Source: Colias croceus (taxonomy: Eukaryota > Arthropoda > Insecta > Lepidoptera > Pieridae). Taken from it: a stretch of 64,000 bases of DNA. This document shows, piece after piece, positions 13,201 through 23,732 of the stretch. The DNA lies in assembly GCF_905220415.1 (NCBI RefSeq), contig NC_059553.1, positions 1,386,501-1,450,500 on the forward strand, in the 5' to 3' direction. How positions within the stretch are numbered: position 1 is the stretch's first letter; each line of letters starts with the position of its first letter. Under the pieces are notes generated by a model, which saw nothing but the letters and a program-made list of their open reading frames with translations, was not told the origin of the DNA and ran no database searches. The position numbers were made by a program, and so were the translations under genes.

Positions 13201-16200
13201 GGCTCTAATATTATTAATATTTTTTACCTGTGTTGATGTAGATGCTGTTGCTTCCTTAGCATCTGGTTCTGACTCACTCATTTGAGGCACCGATGGGAGC
13301 GATACACTTTTGGGATGTAGTAAAGAATGATGTTTCTTCTTGCAAATACGACACCTGGAAGACTGGCGACACGAATACACATTGTGACCTGCACCAAGAC
13401 AATTAAAACAAAGATTTTGTGATTGGACAAAATTCCGTCGAGTATCAGTTATTTCTCTAGAAAATCTTTTACAATTTCGCAAATGATGATAATCAGAACA
13501 ATAAATACATTTTAAATTTGAAATATGAAACGCTTTCGGAGTAAAATTAGTTCTATATTGTTGAGTATTTTGTTTAGCTACCTTAGGATCAATAAATTCT
13601 AATGAACGTGAACGGATTTCTAAAAATTCTATAAATTCTTTATATGTTGGTAATAAATTACAATTTTTACTACTTTGCAGTTCCCACTGCTTACGGGACT
13701 CGGAATCTAATTTTAAACTTACAACATAAATAACAATAGTATCCCAAGTACTTACATCTATTGACAAATATTTAAGTGCAAACATACATTCATTGGTAGT
13801 ATCTAATATTTCGCGTAACGCTGTAGCTGATTCAGTTGTTACAGTTTTTTGATTCATAAATTTCTTTAAGATACAATTGGCAAGATAATTTTTGTTGCTG
13901 TACCGATCCTCAAGCTGTTTCCAACATAACTTATAATTTTCTGCAGTTATTGGTATGTGTCGCAAGAACTGTTCCGCTTCTCCAGTGAGTTGACATTTTA
14001 AATAATGTAAGCGTTGAACGTCATCCAATGTAGGGTTACTATGTACCAGTGACAAAAACAGGTCTCGAAAGCTCGTCCATTCTGCATATTTCCCGGAGAA
14101 ATGTGGGATAGCAATCTTTGGTAATTTAAAACCTTGTTGATTCGAATCTGTAGCTGTGGTGCTGCCATCTGCCGCATGATGTACATAGGTTGATTTAACA
14201 GTTAAATTAGCTCGAGCTTCCCGCAACTCATACTTATAATCGATATATTGTTCTTCACAATTGCCATATGTATCAGCTTTGACATAAGTAGTAGCGTTCA
14301 ATTTATCACTTTCCGAAACTTGAATAATTTGCGTGTGAGTTTGCAAAAACTGAGACCAAAGTTCCTCAAGCGCATCCAATCTTGTCGATAAATACGCATC
14401 ATTCGCTAAACGTTCTTTAGGCGATTTCTTAAAATTAGATCTAGCTTTTGTAATTCGTTCATATATATTGTTTTGCACTTTAATATAAGATTCCATCTTT
14501 AACAATAAACAAAATTAATATATAAAAAACTTTATAAAAATCTCAACGTGAAATACCTATTTGAAATATGTAATCTAATAAATCAAATATATTTACTATA
14601 TAAAATCCGAAATAGATTTATAAATTCAATGTTCATAAAGTGACAATTAGGTACTTATTCACAGATTATAATATTTAAGTACATAATTATTTAACTATTT
14701 ACTTAATGATCTAAGATACCTAATTGTTTTTTAGATTCAGCTAAACACGTAACCTTGAACTATATAACAAGTTCACATGACATCCATCTTTAAAGTACAA
14801 ATCAATTATTTTGTAATAGCAATTAGCAAGTTTTATATACGATTTACACTTAAAGTCCCAATACAATATTAAAGTCCAATTATTACGATATTGCGAATGT
14901 ACTCACGGTTTGTCCACTTATTTACTCACTCACAGCACTTATACACAAAATAACCTCCAGGTGCAGATGTGAAGACACGAAACACGATGATAGAACACCC
15001 AACTCGATGTCACGTATTATTAGTCGTAATCCACCAATAATTACTTCGATATTGTCGTAACTCCAAAGCCAGTATTCTCCAGTATCGTTTAATATTATAT
15101 CTTATATCTTATATCCGGCAATCGTAAGGACCATGAATAAAAACTCCCAATGGGTGTATCGCTTTGAGTTTAATTCCTTCGACAAACGTTAAGATGACAC
15201 AATACACAATGAGCAATAATTTAAGTACACATTACTTTCTTTAGCACAGGTTTATATTAATTACAACACAAATTTTATTATTAGATGTGTTCAATACTCA
15301 GACGCTAAGATGACACAATGACAATGCATTTTACAATTCGCGTGAACAAAAATATAAAATAAAGTGACGGTAGGTCGTAAACAGAAAACATAATTAACAT
15401 TAATAACATAATAAAACTTATTTTAAATACTTCAGGCAGGTATCGTAGAGTACTGGACAGGACCAAAGCACGAGTACCAGTTTCCCAAAAACGTTCGCTT
15501 CACATCAAAGCTTGATACAGACTTATTTGACTTCCTCAAGAACAAGACATACCCCACTGCGCTCGCTTTCTCGCCTGATGGAAAGAAAATGGCTTCCATT
15601 AGTTTGGACAGAAAGGTAATTCGCTCTTTATAATTAACTAGCTTTTCGCCCGCGTTTTCAAAGAAGAACCCGCATAGTTCCCGTTCCCGTGGGATTTCCG
15701 GGATAAAACCTAGCCTATGTTACACGTGGATAATGTAGTTTTCGAATGGTGAAGGAATTTTTAAAATCGGTCCAGTAGTTTATGAGCCTATTCATTACAA
15801 TCAAACAAACAAACAAAGTTTTCCTCTTTATAATATTAGTTTTGATAATTCATTATTATTTTTATACAAAATCATTTCTTGAATTGTAACAGTGTAAAAT
15901 TTTAAGATTTAGCCATCCAAATGAGAGGATATATAAAAGAATATGAAGCATATAAGTAGAGTAAATTATTAAGTAACTAGCTTTTCGCCCGCGTTTTCAA
16001 AGGTAGACCCGCACAGTTCCCGTTCCCGTGGGATTTCCGGGATAAAACCAATTCCTATGTGTTAATCCAAGTTACCCTCTATATGTGGGCCAAATTTCAT
16101 TATAATCGGTTTAGTAGTTTATGCGTGAAAACCATACATGCATACAAACATTTCCTTTTTATAATATTAGTATAGATGAGTATTACTTTCCTCCTAGAAT

Positions 16201-19200
16201 ATTTATTACAATTATTCTTTTAGGTACGAATTTTCCATTTCCTAACCGGGAAGCTTCACAAAGTCCTGGATGAGAGCTTGCAGCGCTACCAAGAATTACA
16301 GCATCAGACACAACAGTTGCCCAACATGGAGTTTGGAAGACGGTAATTATTTTTTACTATCTCTATTTTTATGATTATTGTAAAATCTCCTCCTACCCTC
16401 AAATTTGCACGCAATAATAATCTTTTCATTGAGGCATATAATAAATGATTTATCTTAAAATTAACCTTTTAGAAATTAAAGATTTTAACGGATTTTAAAC
16501 GCGAATTATTCACTATTATTTTCCCGACGTTTTGCACATTTTGCAGCGAGCGTGGTAACGGGGAGACTAAGATGTTATACGTCTTGACGGTCATTCAAAA
16601 ATTCAATTTAATTTATCTTTTGTTGGTACCAATTCCAGTTGTTATGCTTCATGTTGGTCTTATGTTTTTGGTTAAAAACAAACAGAAATAATTATATTGT
16701 GTGTAGACGTTGACGTACAATAGCAGCAACTAGACTTAAAATCACGCTCGAAAATTGTTAGTAATTTTGTAAGCGTAATACGCATATACAATTTACTTTG
16801 AACATTAATGCCTCAACATAAGGTTTTAATTTGAATGAATCTTAATGTTGATTATGTTGCATGATTTTTGACACCATTGTTACAATGATGTACTTAAAAA
16901 AAAACAGTAAATGAATCTTCACCACCTACATATGTATTATGCATTATTTCTTTCAGCATGGCAACAGAGCGTGAATTAGAGAAATCAGACGCGGCCCAAC
17001 TCGCGAACATAGTGTTTGACACTAGCGGGCATTTCGTTGCATACGCGACAATGCTTGGTGTCAAATTAGTGAATTTAACAACTAATAGATGTGCAGCAAC
17101 ACTCGGAAAGCCGGAGAATTTGCGCGCGCTGCATTTGGCGCTCTTTCAGGTGATTATTTTTTTTTGCTTGACAGCTTGTTTTTTTTTTCTTTTTATTTAT
17201 AGTGGCCAGTGTTGTGCTGAGATGTAGTTATGATTTCTAAAATGAAATGTGCTTTTTATATTTTACTAGTTTTCGCCCGCGTAGAATACGATTATATCGC
17301 GCGACATGGTAAAGGAGTAGCCTATATTTTTCCCATAGACTATTTGTCAAACCTACATACCAAATTTCATTTTAATCGGTTCAGTAGTATTTGCGTGAAA
17401 GAGTAACAAACATTCATACATCCATCCATCCATCCTCACAAACTTTCGCATTTATAATATTAGCAGAATTAATAGAGATTGTATAATATATTTAGGTATT
17501 GTGTGAATGTGTGTTGAAAGAGAATTTCGAAGTGCATGGTGTGCATATTTTCTGTAATCTGTGTTTGATATAAAATAAATATTATTGCTCATCCAGGGTC
17601 GTACGAACCAATCAAAAGTAGCGGCTACATTAGAAATGGAAGGGTCCGAGAATCCAACGCTATTGACCATCAAGATGGACCCCACGCTATTCTGCACGGC
17701 GTACAAGAAGAACAGGTTCTACATGTTCTCCAGAAGGAGTCCTGATGACGTGAAGAGCCCTGATGCTGACCGGGATATATTCAATGAGAAACCCTCGAAG
17801 GAGGATATCATATCGGCTACGGAAGGACAAGGTGGGTACAGATTTAGCTTTAAAAACTTTTGGTATAGTAGAATTAATTTTTTTTAATTCGATCAATGCA
17901 AAGAGCTATTTTATACAAGATTTTACAAAACTAACATGAGATGGTTTGGGAAAACTCTTTGGTGAGTGGTGTAAAAAAAAACAACAATTAATAATCTTGA
18001 AAATTTATTTTATTTAACTTGTAAATTTTATAAAATATGCTTCTATTGGTTTGGACTCTTTGAAATGTGTGGTGAAAAAAAACAACAAATAGTCTTGAAA
18101 ATTTATTTTATTTAATTTATAATTTTAACAAAAAATACATCCAGGTGGAACTTACATTCAAAGTTACAAAAGTTATAAAAAAAATCTTGTATATAAATAT
18201 ATTTTTCCTTGTCCAGGTGTCCAACGACTCTACGAACAGGCGATCATACACACGTCTCTCGGTGATATTCACATACGTCTATTCGGCAAAGACGCGCCTC
18301 GAACTGTGGAGAATTTCTGTGGACATGCGAGAAATGGATATTTTAATGGGCACATCTTCCATAGGGTTATAAAGGGCTTTATGGTGCAAACTGGCGATCC
18401 TACAGGTGAGGTTTTGGTTGAAAAGTAATTGATTCAGAACATAGTTTCGCTCTAAAATCATAACATGTCGCTATAAAATAACTATGATAAAAAAACTAAA
18501 CCCATAACTTGTAGCGCCTAGACGTTAATAGTAAACTTCATTAAACTATTGTATATGACATGATTGCTAGGATCACATGTATCGTTAATGTAAATAATGA
18601 AGAGATGTGGACCCAGATGCGATCCTTGTGGAACTCCAGATGTTGCTATGAACGCTTAAGATCTGAAGCTTGTAAGAATAACTTCCTGTTACCCGTTATA
18701 CAAATAGGATGCAACCTGTTTTAAAATTCGACCACATTTACCATACTTTTGTAGTTTTGTTATCAAAATCAGATGATATACCTTGTCAAATGCGTTACTG
18801 AAGTTCGTGTAAACTGCGTCTATTTGGTTGGTGGAAAATATGTTTGTGAACTCGCAATGGAGCGAATATGGCGTCGTTTTGTTGTTTAAGCATTTTCTAC
18901 TTACTCCGATGTGGAAGGGAAGGAAGGGCGTTATTGTCGCTCCAGATTCGGGCTCTTTAGCCACGAACGACACTGCCCTAAATCATGACCGATTAGGAAA
19001 ATTGCAACGCTAATAAATTAAAATTTAAATGTAACTGCATAATATATGATGCAGATCAAATAGGCCAACGACGACGACTTACTCCGAATATGGAACACCC
19101 TGTATGACTTAAATGATGAATTATTCCAGGCACGGGCAGCGGTGGTGAGAGCATATGGGGCGGCGAGTTCGCGGACGAGTTCCGTCCGCAGCTGAAGCAC

Positions 19201-20319
19201 GACCGGCCCTACACCGTGAGCATGGCCAACGCGGGGCCCGACACCAACGGCAGCCAGTTCTTCATCACGCTCGCGCCCACCGTGAGTGTGTCCATTGCCT
19301 CAATGATCTCAAAAAGAACCCAGTTTGCGGATATATGGTGCTCATTGTTGTCGGCTTGCTTGAGCTTTTGTGAAAAAAATCGATTTTTTTTAAATACTAG
19401 CAATCAATTACTGTTATTTGTAAATTGTAATTTGATTTTATTTTATTTTTTGTTCATAATGTAATTTATGTAATGTGCTATAATTATTGTAATTGGTATA
19501 ATACCGTTTCAATCCATACTATATAATATTATAAATGCGAAAGTAACTCTGTCTGTCTGTCTGTCTGTCTGTTACTCAATCACGCCTACTATTGAACCAA
19601 TTTTCATGAAATTTGGTATGGAGATATTTTGATAGCCGAGAAAGGACATAGGCTACTTTTTATTGCGAAATATGTACCACGGGCGAAGCCAGGGCGGACC
19701 ACTAGTTATAAATAAATAAAATACCAGCCCGTCACCAGCTCATCAGTTCGAGACCGAACTGGTCTCACCATCAACTTCAACACTATCATCATTGTAATCG
19801 TCATCATATTTAACTTCACCATCAGCAATATAAGCCCTATTTTACTCATTACCCTCATTATAACAGCTTTATCATTATCTAAAAAATTCGACTCAACTTC
19901 ATTATTATTTTCTTCTTAACTTAAAAATAAATCATCTCCTTTTATAGTAACTTCTTTTTGAAAATATAGCGTATAGCAATTATTTATAAAATATCAGGTG
20001 GAGTCGGCAGATTCCATCATGTTCGACTTTGTTAAAAAGTAGTCTGGGTGATAAACCAGTTACAAGCAGTTACCAGACTATAATTAATATCTGTTCCAAA
20101 TTTCAACCTTTTATGCTCACATAATATGTTCGCACTTATAAATGAATAAATTAATAAAAATTTTTTTTATTTCAGCCCTGGTTGGACAACAAGCACACAA
20201 TATTTGGTCGTGTTATCCGCGGCATGGAGGTGGTCCAAAACATCGGAAGTGTAAAAACGAATCCCAAAACTGATAAACCATATGACGACGTGAGAGTTAT
20301 ATCTGTTACTGTGAAATAA
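7272..20319 (+). CDS. PPWD1: WD-repeat cyclophilin, spliceosome-associated peptidyl-prolyl isomerase
   Basis: Twelve coding exons: 7272-7389, 7671-7831, 8040-8178, 8508-8595, 8860-9004, 15436-15615, 16224-16342, 16957-17149, 17597-17831, 18217-18405, 19130-19281, 20176-20319. All 11 introns are GT..AG, and the exons sum to 1863 bases (620 residues plus stop). The vertebrate orthologue is about 646. An acidic N-terminus is followed by a basic PKPKKRKV nuclear-localisation-like stretch at the exon 1/2 junction. Next come the WD40 repeats (YERSYMHRDVITHI; SQDGHLKFWKK; FSPDGKKMASISLDRKVRIF) and a C-terminal cyclophilin domain. The cyclophilin domain keeps FHRVIKGFMVQTGDPTG, SMANAGPDTNGSQFFIT and PWLDNKHTIFGRV, so the catalytic Arg, Phe, Gln and Trp are present and isomerase activity is likely. 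In other animals PPWD1 is nuclear and associates with spliceosomal C complexes. Intron 5 is inflated by a BEL/Pao element; most other introns hold repeats. Confidence 0.96.
8232..8413 (+). repeat. Degenerate lepidopteran short interspersed repeat (PPWD1 intron 3)
   Basis: This is a worn copy of the repeat type that starts CTAGCTTTTCGCCCGCG and ends TTTATAATATTAG. The GAAAGAGTAACAAACATACATACATTCATCC segment is also seen in the copy at 17264-17464. The family probably corresponds to what is called Metulj or Lep1 in the literature; the exact name is uncertain. Confidence 0.6.
9189..9356 (-). mobile_element. LINE 3' end fragment (PPWD1 intron 5)
   Basis: Read on the minus strand, this has a short coding tail (RMPLWLRKAKERGEWKKL), a stop, a brief UTR with AATAAA and a (TAAA)n tail, which is the typical 3' end of a 5'-truncated LINE. 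The family is not identified. Confidence 0.6.
9401..9579 (+). repeat. Short interspersed repeat, type B
   Basis: Shares CTCCTGTTGGTCTTAGCGTGATGATATATAGCC, CTATCTAACACCGAAA and the AAACAAACAAACTCTTCAGC tail ending TTTATAATATTAGTATAGAT with copies at 40074, 41305 and 43545. It sits just beside the BEL/Pao insertion. Confidence 0.8.
9672..9922 (-). repeat. 3' LTR of the BEL/Pao element
   Basis: 251 bp, starting TG and ending CA on the + strand. Positions 9694-9922 match 15155-15383 base for base by eye. The terminal 22 bp (9672-9693) differ from the other LTR by three substitutions and one indel. Confidence 0.9.
10150..10550 (-). pseudogene. C-terminal part of the BEL/Pao pol (DUF5641-like), integrase core lost
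   Basis: The frame at 10150-10512 encodes about 120 residues with the motifs FWRRWSNEYL and GDLVLVVEDDLPPGRW, which form the DUF5641-type domain that follows integrase in BEL/Pao polyproteins. The frame is open upstream of 10512 (PLTPGHFLVGEP) to about 10545. Only about 150 bp separate it from the RNase H end, whereas a zinc-binding region and DDE core of roughly 1 kb should lie there. The core has therefore been deleted, with a breakpoint near 10540-10560. Confidence 0.8.
10660..14496 (-). CDS. BEL/Pao gag-protease-RT-RNase H polyprotein, C-truncated
   Basis: About 1,278 residues from the ATG at 14496; the frame is open three codons further 5' but without ATG. The order is a gag-like N-terminal domain (DUF1759-like), zinc knuckles (CIYCSDYHHLRNC, CFNCLGAGHNVYSC, CRICKKKHH), and an aspartic protease block (CLIDQGSQASFL, with DQG in place of DSG/DTG). 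RT follows with the YMDD box at about residue 882 (near 11855), then RNase H with CDASNVAFAA, WTDSQIVLAWL and DNPADCASRG. The frame ends by frameshift at 10660 in the linker before integrase; the next frame (-) continues about 45 codons. Codon quality is good throughout, in keeping with a young element. Confidence 0.9.
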   Translation of the reverse strand: MESYIKVQNNIYERITKARSNFKKSPKERLANDAYLSTRLDALEELWSQFLQTHTQIIQVSESDKLNATTYVKADTYGNCEEQYIDYKYELREARANLTVKSTYVHHAADGSTTATDSNQQGFKLPKIAIPHFSGKYAEWTSFRDLFLSLVHSNPTLDDVQRLHYLKCQLTGEAEQFLRHIPITAENYKLCWKQLEDRYSNKNYLANCILKKFMNQKTVTTESATALREILDTTNECMFALKYLSIDVSTWDTIVIYVVSLKLDSESRKQWELQSSKNCNLLPTYKEFIEFLEIRSRSLEFIDPKVAKQNTQQYRTNFTPKAFHISNLKCIYCSDYHHLRNCKRFSREITDTRRNFVQSQNLCFNCLGAGHNVYSCRQSSRCRICKKKHHSLLHPKSVSLPSVPQMSESEPDAKEATASTSTQVKNINNIRACFSRFSGQVLLATALVNARSHTGSLITLRCLIDQGSQASFLTEAAVQLLGLRKIPHKSSIIGLGSDHSSSVASKARVEIEIESRHCNFKICVQAFVLNKLTSVLPERNAVVNLSPEVSKLVLADPFFATPNKIDMLLGADVYGQILLEGLIKNSPSALIAQNTQLGWILSGPIQSRSSSSTIWCNHIHQNDEYELMKKFWELESDQFASDKSLLTEEEIKCENIYSSTTRRDSSGRYIVHLPFRTDDPNCKYGNSKAIAIKQFNRLENRLLKNPKLKAEYAAVIEEYKNLGHVETVPSHEEDLADAVYLPHHAVIREDKDTTKVRVVFNASCPGTNGITLNDELMVGPSLQPDLRHIIMRWRQYPICLVADIIKMYRQVKISELHTNFQRFVWREDPDQRLQHLRLLRVTFGTASAPYLAVKSLQQVAHDDGVKYPLAAEKVLREFYMDDFMSGCFSVEEGKQIYKEITQLLQGGGFVLQKWSSNSEEILKEINEDVEDQAENLKLKIDEIMKILGLTWNRRTDEFEYVVKLPQLSPPVTKRKVISEISRLFDPVGWLAPVIISAKVFIQKLWLSGIEWDDELPPQLLKDWLKYRSELDTLTKFSIPRWININNDDKVRELHGFCDASNVAFAAVVYLRVVNSIGEVNVALIAAKTKVAPIKQVSIPRLELCGAVLLTRLLLEVSQAMGMEKSSIHAWTDSQIVLAWLQGQPSRWKTFVANRVSEIITSLEPQQWQHVSTKDNPADCASRGSTQWDVQLWKEGPKWLQEKDINFTRGRIEDTDLEERKMKICLINTHSDEADPKEEIYSRFSSLRRLLRVTALCKRLIKRMRKKGSKGPEGLDNKF
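15115..15133 (-). other. tRNA primer-binding site of the BEL/Pao element
   Basis: TGGTCCTTACGATTGCCGG read on the minus strand, directly adjacent to the 5' LTR. The TGG start matches the CCA end of a tRNA. The tRNA was not identified. Confidence 0.7.
15134..15383 (-). repeat. 5' LTR of the BEL/Pao element
   Basis: 250 bp. It drives transcription toward decreasing coordinates. The primer-binding site starts at 15133 on the minus strand. Confidence 0.9.
15637..15847 (+). repeat. Short interspersed repeat, type A (PPWD1 intron 6, copy 1)
   Basis: Starts ACTAGCTTTTCGCCCGCG, contains CCCGTTCCCGTGGGATTTCC, and ends TTTATAATATTAG. The second copy is 130 bp downstream in the same orientation. The copy broken by the errantivirus at 63887-64000 is the same subtype, with GTGGATAATGTAG..TTCGAATGGTGAA. 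Confidence 0.85.
15976..16177 (+). repeat. Short interspersed repeat, type A (PPWD1 intron 6, copy 2)
   Basis: Same head and tail as the copy at 15637. The middle differs (TATGTGGGCCAAATTTCATT), so this is another subfamily rather than a tandem duplication. Confidence 0.85.
17264..17464 (+). repeat. Short interspersed repeat, type A-related (PPWD1 intron 8)
   Basis: Starts ACTAGTTTTCGCCCGCG and ends GCATTTATAATATTAG. It includes an internal (CATC)n run. Confidence 0.8.
17967..18128. repeat. Direct duplication in PPWD1 intron 9
   Basis: A segment of about 60 bp (GGTG, A-run, CAACAA, CTTGAAAATTTATTTTATTT) occurs at 17967-18020 and again at about 18070-18125. Confidence 0.7.
18560..18975 (-). 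mobile_element. Degenerate LINE reverse transcriptase fragment (PPWD1 intron 10)
   Basis: On the minus strand the frame at 18689-18973 shows DAVYTNFSNAFDKVYH, a decayed RT catalytic block. In another frame, 18595-18660, the block SGVPQGSHLGPHLFIIYIND follows. The required frame change and later stops show it is dead. It belongs to the CR1/Jockey-type LINEs but is clearly older than the copy at 1575. Confidence 0.8.
19515..19706 (-). repeat. Short interspersed repeat with (CTGT)n (PPWD1 intron 11)
   Basis: Reverse-oriented: it begins ACTAGTGGTCC on the minus strand and ends CATTTATAATATTATATAGTAT. Contains about seven CTGT units at 19543-19571. The same subtype in + orientation is at 25153-25336. 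Confidence 0.85.
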
Positions 20320-20353
20320 AAATAAAAATTAGTATGGATGTGATTTGCAAATC

Positions 20354-20359
20354 AATAAA
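20354..20359 (+). terminator. Likely PPWD1 polyadenylation signal
   Basis: AATAAA 35 bases after the PPWD1 stop codon. Further A-rich candidates lie downstream to about 20620, so a longer 3' UTR cannot be excluded. Confidence 0.55.
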
Positions 20360-21420
20360 ATCATATTCAAAAATAATATGGTTGTAATTCTGGACTACTC
20401 TATTGTAATAATGCTGTAAAGTCATGAAACAAATGACTTAATTGACACATTATAACGCAATTTTACAATTTTAATAGAATAAAATTACAAGACAGGAATA
20501 ATAATTGTGAACCTCAAGAATAAGAGATAAAAGACGTAAGATTGTTTTCGATTGAGAAGTTGTAGATAATTAACTGTGAATAAGTTATTTTAATATTGTA
20601 TGTATAAGAATAAAATATTTTGTACATTTTTTTGTTTTATTTTTCTTGATTTTATAAGTTAAATAATCCTTGTTCGTTGCTAAGAAGTGCGATATATATA
20701 TTTCCTGAATAAAATTGAAGGAATTATGAAAAATATTTTAAGCAATTTGGTACTGATTTCTATGAAAACGAGGTAAAACTACATATTTTGATTTTTGAAA
20801 ATAATAAATAGTATGCGTGCAATCGATAATGTCTTTTACCTGTATGCACAATCTGATATCACTGCAAATAAAATCGTATCTTTTGTTTTGTTGACATCAA
20901 TACCAAGCGCGGATCCAGGGGGGGTCATGGGGTCATGACCCCCCCCCTGGGCTAGGTCCACGACCTAAGTGGACCACTAATTAAATATTAACTTTTTAAT
21001 TTAACAAAGTAATATTGTTCAACATGATGTTTTTATTAACTTTTGAAACATAAAAGTCTAGAACAATGAAATCAATTACAAACGGAAGAGAATGTAACAA
21101 AAATTAGAGGAAAAGTTATTTACGGTCGATCTGGGGTTGGGATTTAAGGACAAAAAACAGGGTTTCTCGATTTTCAAAAAAAACTACAACTGCGGAATAA
21201 AGTTAAATGCAGGTGAAGTTGTAGGTAATACAAATATTTTTACAACTTTTGCTGTTAGGCACACTTTTCTCACAAAACCTCAAATATCAACATATACCTA
21301 TCCCAGTTCGTAGATAAGACATAAAATAGCAAAATTTTTTTTAAACGAAACAAGGCTAAAGTTTCGAAATCAGGTCAATTTATATGGTAAATAACAATAA
21401 AAAATACAAAAAATTAGGAC

Positions 21421-23040
21421 AAAAAAACGGCCAAGTGCGAGTCGGACTCGCGCACAGAGGGCTCCGAACAAACTTATTTTATTATTATGTCGTATCGTTT
21501 AATTTTGCTTTTAGCAATTTTTTCTTTATCTGTGCTATTAGATATTATATATATATATCTGTGATATTAGTTGCCTTTAACCAAATTTTAAGACTCTTAC
21601 TCTGTTTTCACGGGAAGTACTTACCTTGTAGGTTTTGATTCCCTTGCAATTAGTTGCGAGTTTCAGAATACCTATGCGGTTTTAATTGCTATGGAATCAA
21701 AATTTAAATAACCATGCCCTGTGTTTCAATTTCATAAACACACTGTAAAAACACTACAATAATTGACGTTATATTGACTTAGCGTTTTGGTTTAAAGTCC
21801 AAAAATCGACCTCAGTTCAAGATTTTTTTGTAAAAAAACCTGATTGTAAAATAAACAAATAAAAACAACCATGCCCTTTATCATATTCGAAACTTTAATA
21901 TACATTTTTTTTAGATATGTACATTAAGAATCTAAGAAGAAAAACGGTTATAATTACTAGAATTAATTTTCGGTATTAAAAGGGAATTCTACCCGATTCA
22001 AGCCTTAAAGTTAGTATAGGAATTTTTCCTTTTTCTCAGGAACGCGTATCAAGCTGAAATTTATATCGTATACTTAAATCTTCAGTCCCTTGATGTTGTG
22101 AAAAAAATAAAACTTATAAGCCAACGCAATCAAAAGATACAGCCATAAATGCTGAAAATTTTCGCAAATTTCGACATTCGCAAGGAAATCAAAACCTACA
22201 GGGTGCTTCCCATGAACACAGACTCTTGAAATTTGATACAAAGTAACATCTTATAACACAGATATAGGAGTAATTACGAAAAACATAAATTTTTAATAAC
22301 ATTATGAAAAAAAAATATTTTTAATAATTTTAAACTTACAACCTCTTTACTCATGAACGCTTACATGTATTTAATTGATATTCACATGAAATACTCAAGT
22401 CTATATAGACTAAAATCAAATTTCTATGTCAACGCAATCAGAAGCCGTAAATGCTGACAATTTTCGCAAATTTCGACATTCGCAAGGTAATCAAAATTCA
22501 AAACCTACAGGGTACTTCCTGTGAATTCACAATCTTGAAATTCGGTACGAAGCAACATCGTATAGCACAGATAGAGGAATAATAACAAAAAAAAATAATA
22601 ATAACATAATATGTATGACAAAAATCTTTAATAACTTTAAAGTTTGTCTATCTGTCAAGATCCTTTTTCTCAGGAACTTGAACGCGTGGATACCTCCACA
22701 CTGATATTTATATCAAAAAGGTACTTAAATCTAGGGTCCCTTCAAGCTGTGACAAAATCAAACTTATTACCCAACGCAATCGGAAGATACAGCCGTTTAA
22801 GCTACAAATTATCGCAAATTTCGACATTTGCAAGTGTCGCCAGGAATCAAAACCTACAGGGTACTTCCCGTGAACACAGAATCTTGAAATTTTATAAATA
22901 ATTTAGAAGGTTACGTCTTATAGCACTTACAAAAGGAAAAATTTGCAAAAAGCATAAATTTAAAGTTAAAACATAAAAAAATGTTTGTACGGAACTCATG
23001 GTGCGCGAATCCGACTCGCACTTGGCTGTTTTTTTTTTTT
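21421..23040. mobile_element. Second transposon nested in the hAT element
   Basis: The ends are inverted: GGCCAAGTGCGAGTCGGACT near 21429 and its reverse complement near 23010-23034, with one or two mismatches over about 26 bp and flanking A/T runs. It has no coding capacity; the open frames inside are chance. Internally it carries an imperfect tandem array (next entry). The outline CGGCCAAGTGCGAGTCGGACTC is a familiar dispersed sequence in Lepidoptera, but I cannot name the family. Confidence 0.8.
21985..22960. repeat. Imperfect tandem repeat, about 310-340 bp period
   Basis: The phrases CGCAAATTTCGACATTCGCAAG, AATCAAAACCTACAGGGT and TCTTGAAAT recur near 22165, 22472 and 22815, giving about three units. 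A related inverted phrase appears near 21605-21650. Confidence 0.8.
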
Positions 23041-23186
23041 AATCTAACTACTATCTACGTATCAATTAAATTTATCAAAATATAGCTTTTGTAACTCGAC
23101 TACGACTATGTGACCCCCCCCTGGCACTAAAGCTGGATCCGCCCTTGATCAATACAAATTCAAATAACAATCGTTCAAAAATATTA

Positions 23187-23732
23187 TACAGGGTGTAATC
23201 GTTAAGTGTGCACAGGCGGTTTTTCCGTAACTATTACAGATAACAAAAAACTTTAAACTGTTATCGAAAGTACTTAACCTAATGAGTAAAATGGCCGTAA
23301 TAAATTTTTAAAAATAAATTGAGAAATATCAAAAAAATTATCTTAAAACCCTCCCATGAAATATGAATATCCCATATACATTTAATATGAAAGATTTTAG
23401 CTTTCTTTTTCTTTTTTTGGTTTTCTGATTTAATTACTTCGCAAATTTGAAGGGAAGTTCATTTAGAAACTTTAAATAGAGCTCCTCATTGTATTGCACA
23501 ATGAGGACATCATTTCGAAAATCTGCTATGGATACAAAATGTATGGGAAATCAAATGTATGGGAGCATTTAATGTAACATTTTTTTGGATATTTCTCGTT
23601 TTATTTTTAAAAATTTATTATGGCCATTTCACTCATTAGGTTAAGTACTTTCAATTTCAGTTTAAAGTTTTTTAATATCTGCAATACTTACGGAATAAAT
23701 TGCTTGTGCACACTTAACGATTACACCCTGTA
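23187..23732. mobile_element. MITE with long inverted arms and TA target duplication
   Basis: A TA dinucleotide flanks 23189-23730. The ends are CAGGGTGTAATCGTTAAGTG and its reverse complement. The arms extend inward about 145 bp with good pairing (ATTAGGTTAAGTACTTTC against GAAAGTACTTAACCTAATGA). TA duplication and CAGGGTG ends point to the Tc1/mariner group. No transposase. Confidence 0.88.

Larger units (their letters stand above)
9667..15388 (-). mobile_element. BEL/Pao LTR retrotransposon inserted in PPWD1 intron 5
   Basis: The element spans 9672-15383 and is transcribed opposite to PPWD1. It has LTRs of 251 and 250 bp and a 5-bp target duplication GAAAA at 9667-9671 and 15384-15388. 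A primer-binding site beginning TGGTCCTTACG abuts the 5' LTR (minus strand, from 15133). Gag, protease, RT and RNase H are present in one long frame, but the integrase core is absent (see 10513-10660). An inner 229 bp of the two LTRs looks identical, so the insertion is recent. The integrase used for the insertion was therefore probably supplied in trans, unless the internal deletion arose after insertion. Confidence 0.93.
20896..23155. mobile_element. hAT-type non-autonomous DNA transposon with nested repeat
   Basis: An 8-bp target duplication ATCAATAC (20896-20903 and 23148-23155) encloses 20904-23147. The ends are near-perfect 15-bp inverted repeats, CAAGCGCGGATCCAG on the left and the reverse complement of CAAGGGCGGATCCAG on the right, followed inward by G/C-runs (GGGGGGTCA). 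An 8-bp duplication with CA..TG ends is the hAT signature. No transposase frame is present. Most of its 2.2 kb length is a second repeat nested inside (21421-23040). Confidence 0.9.
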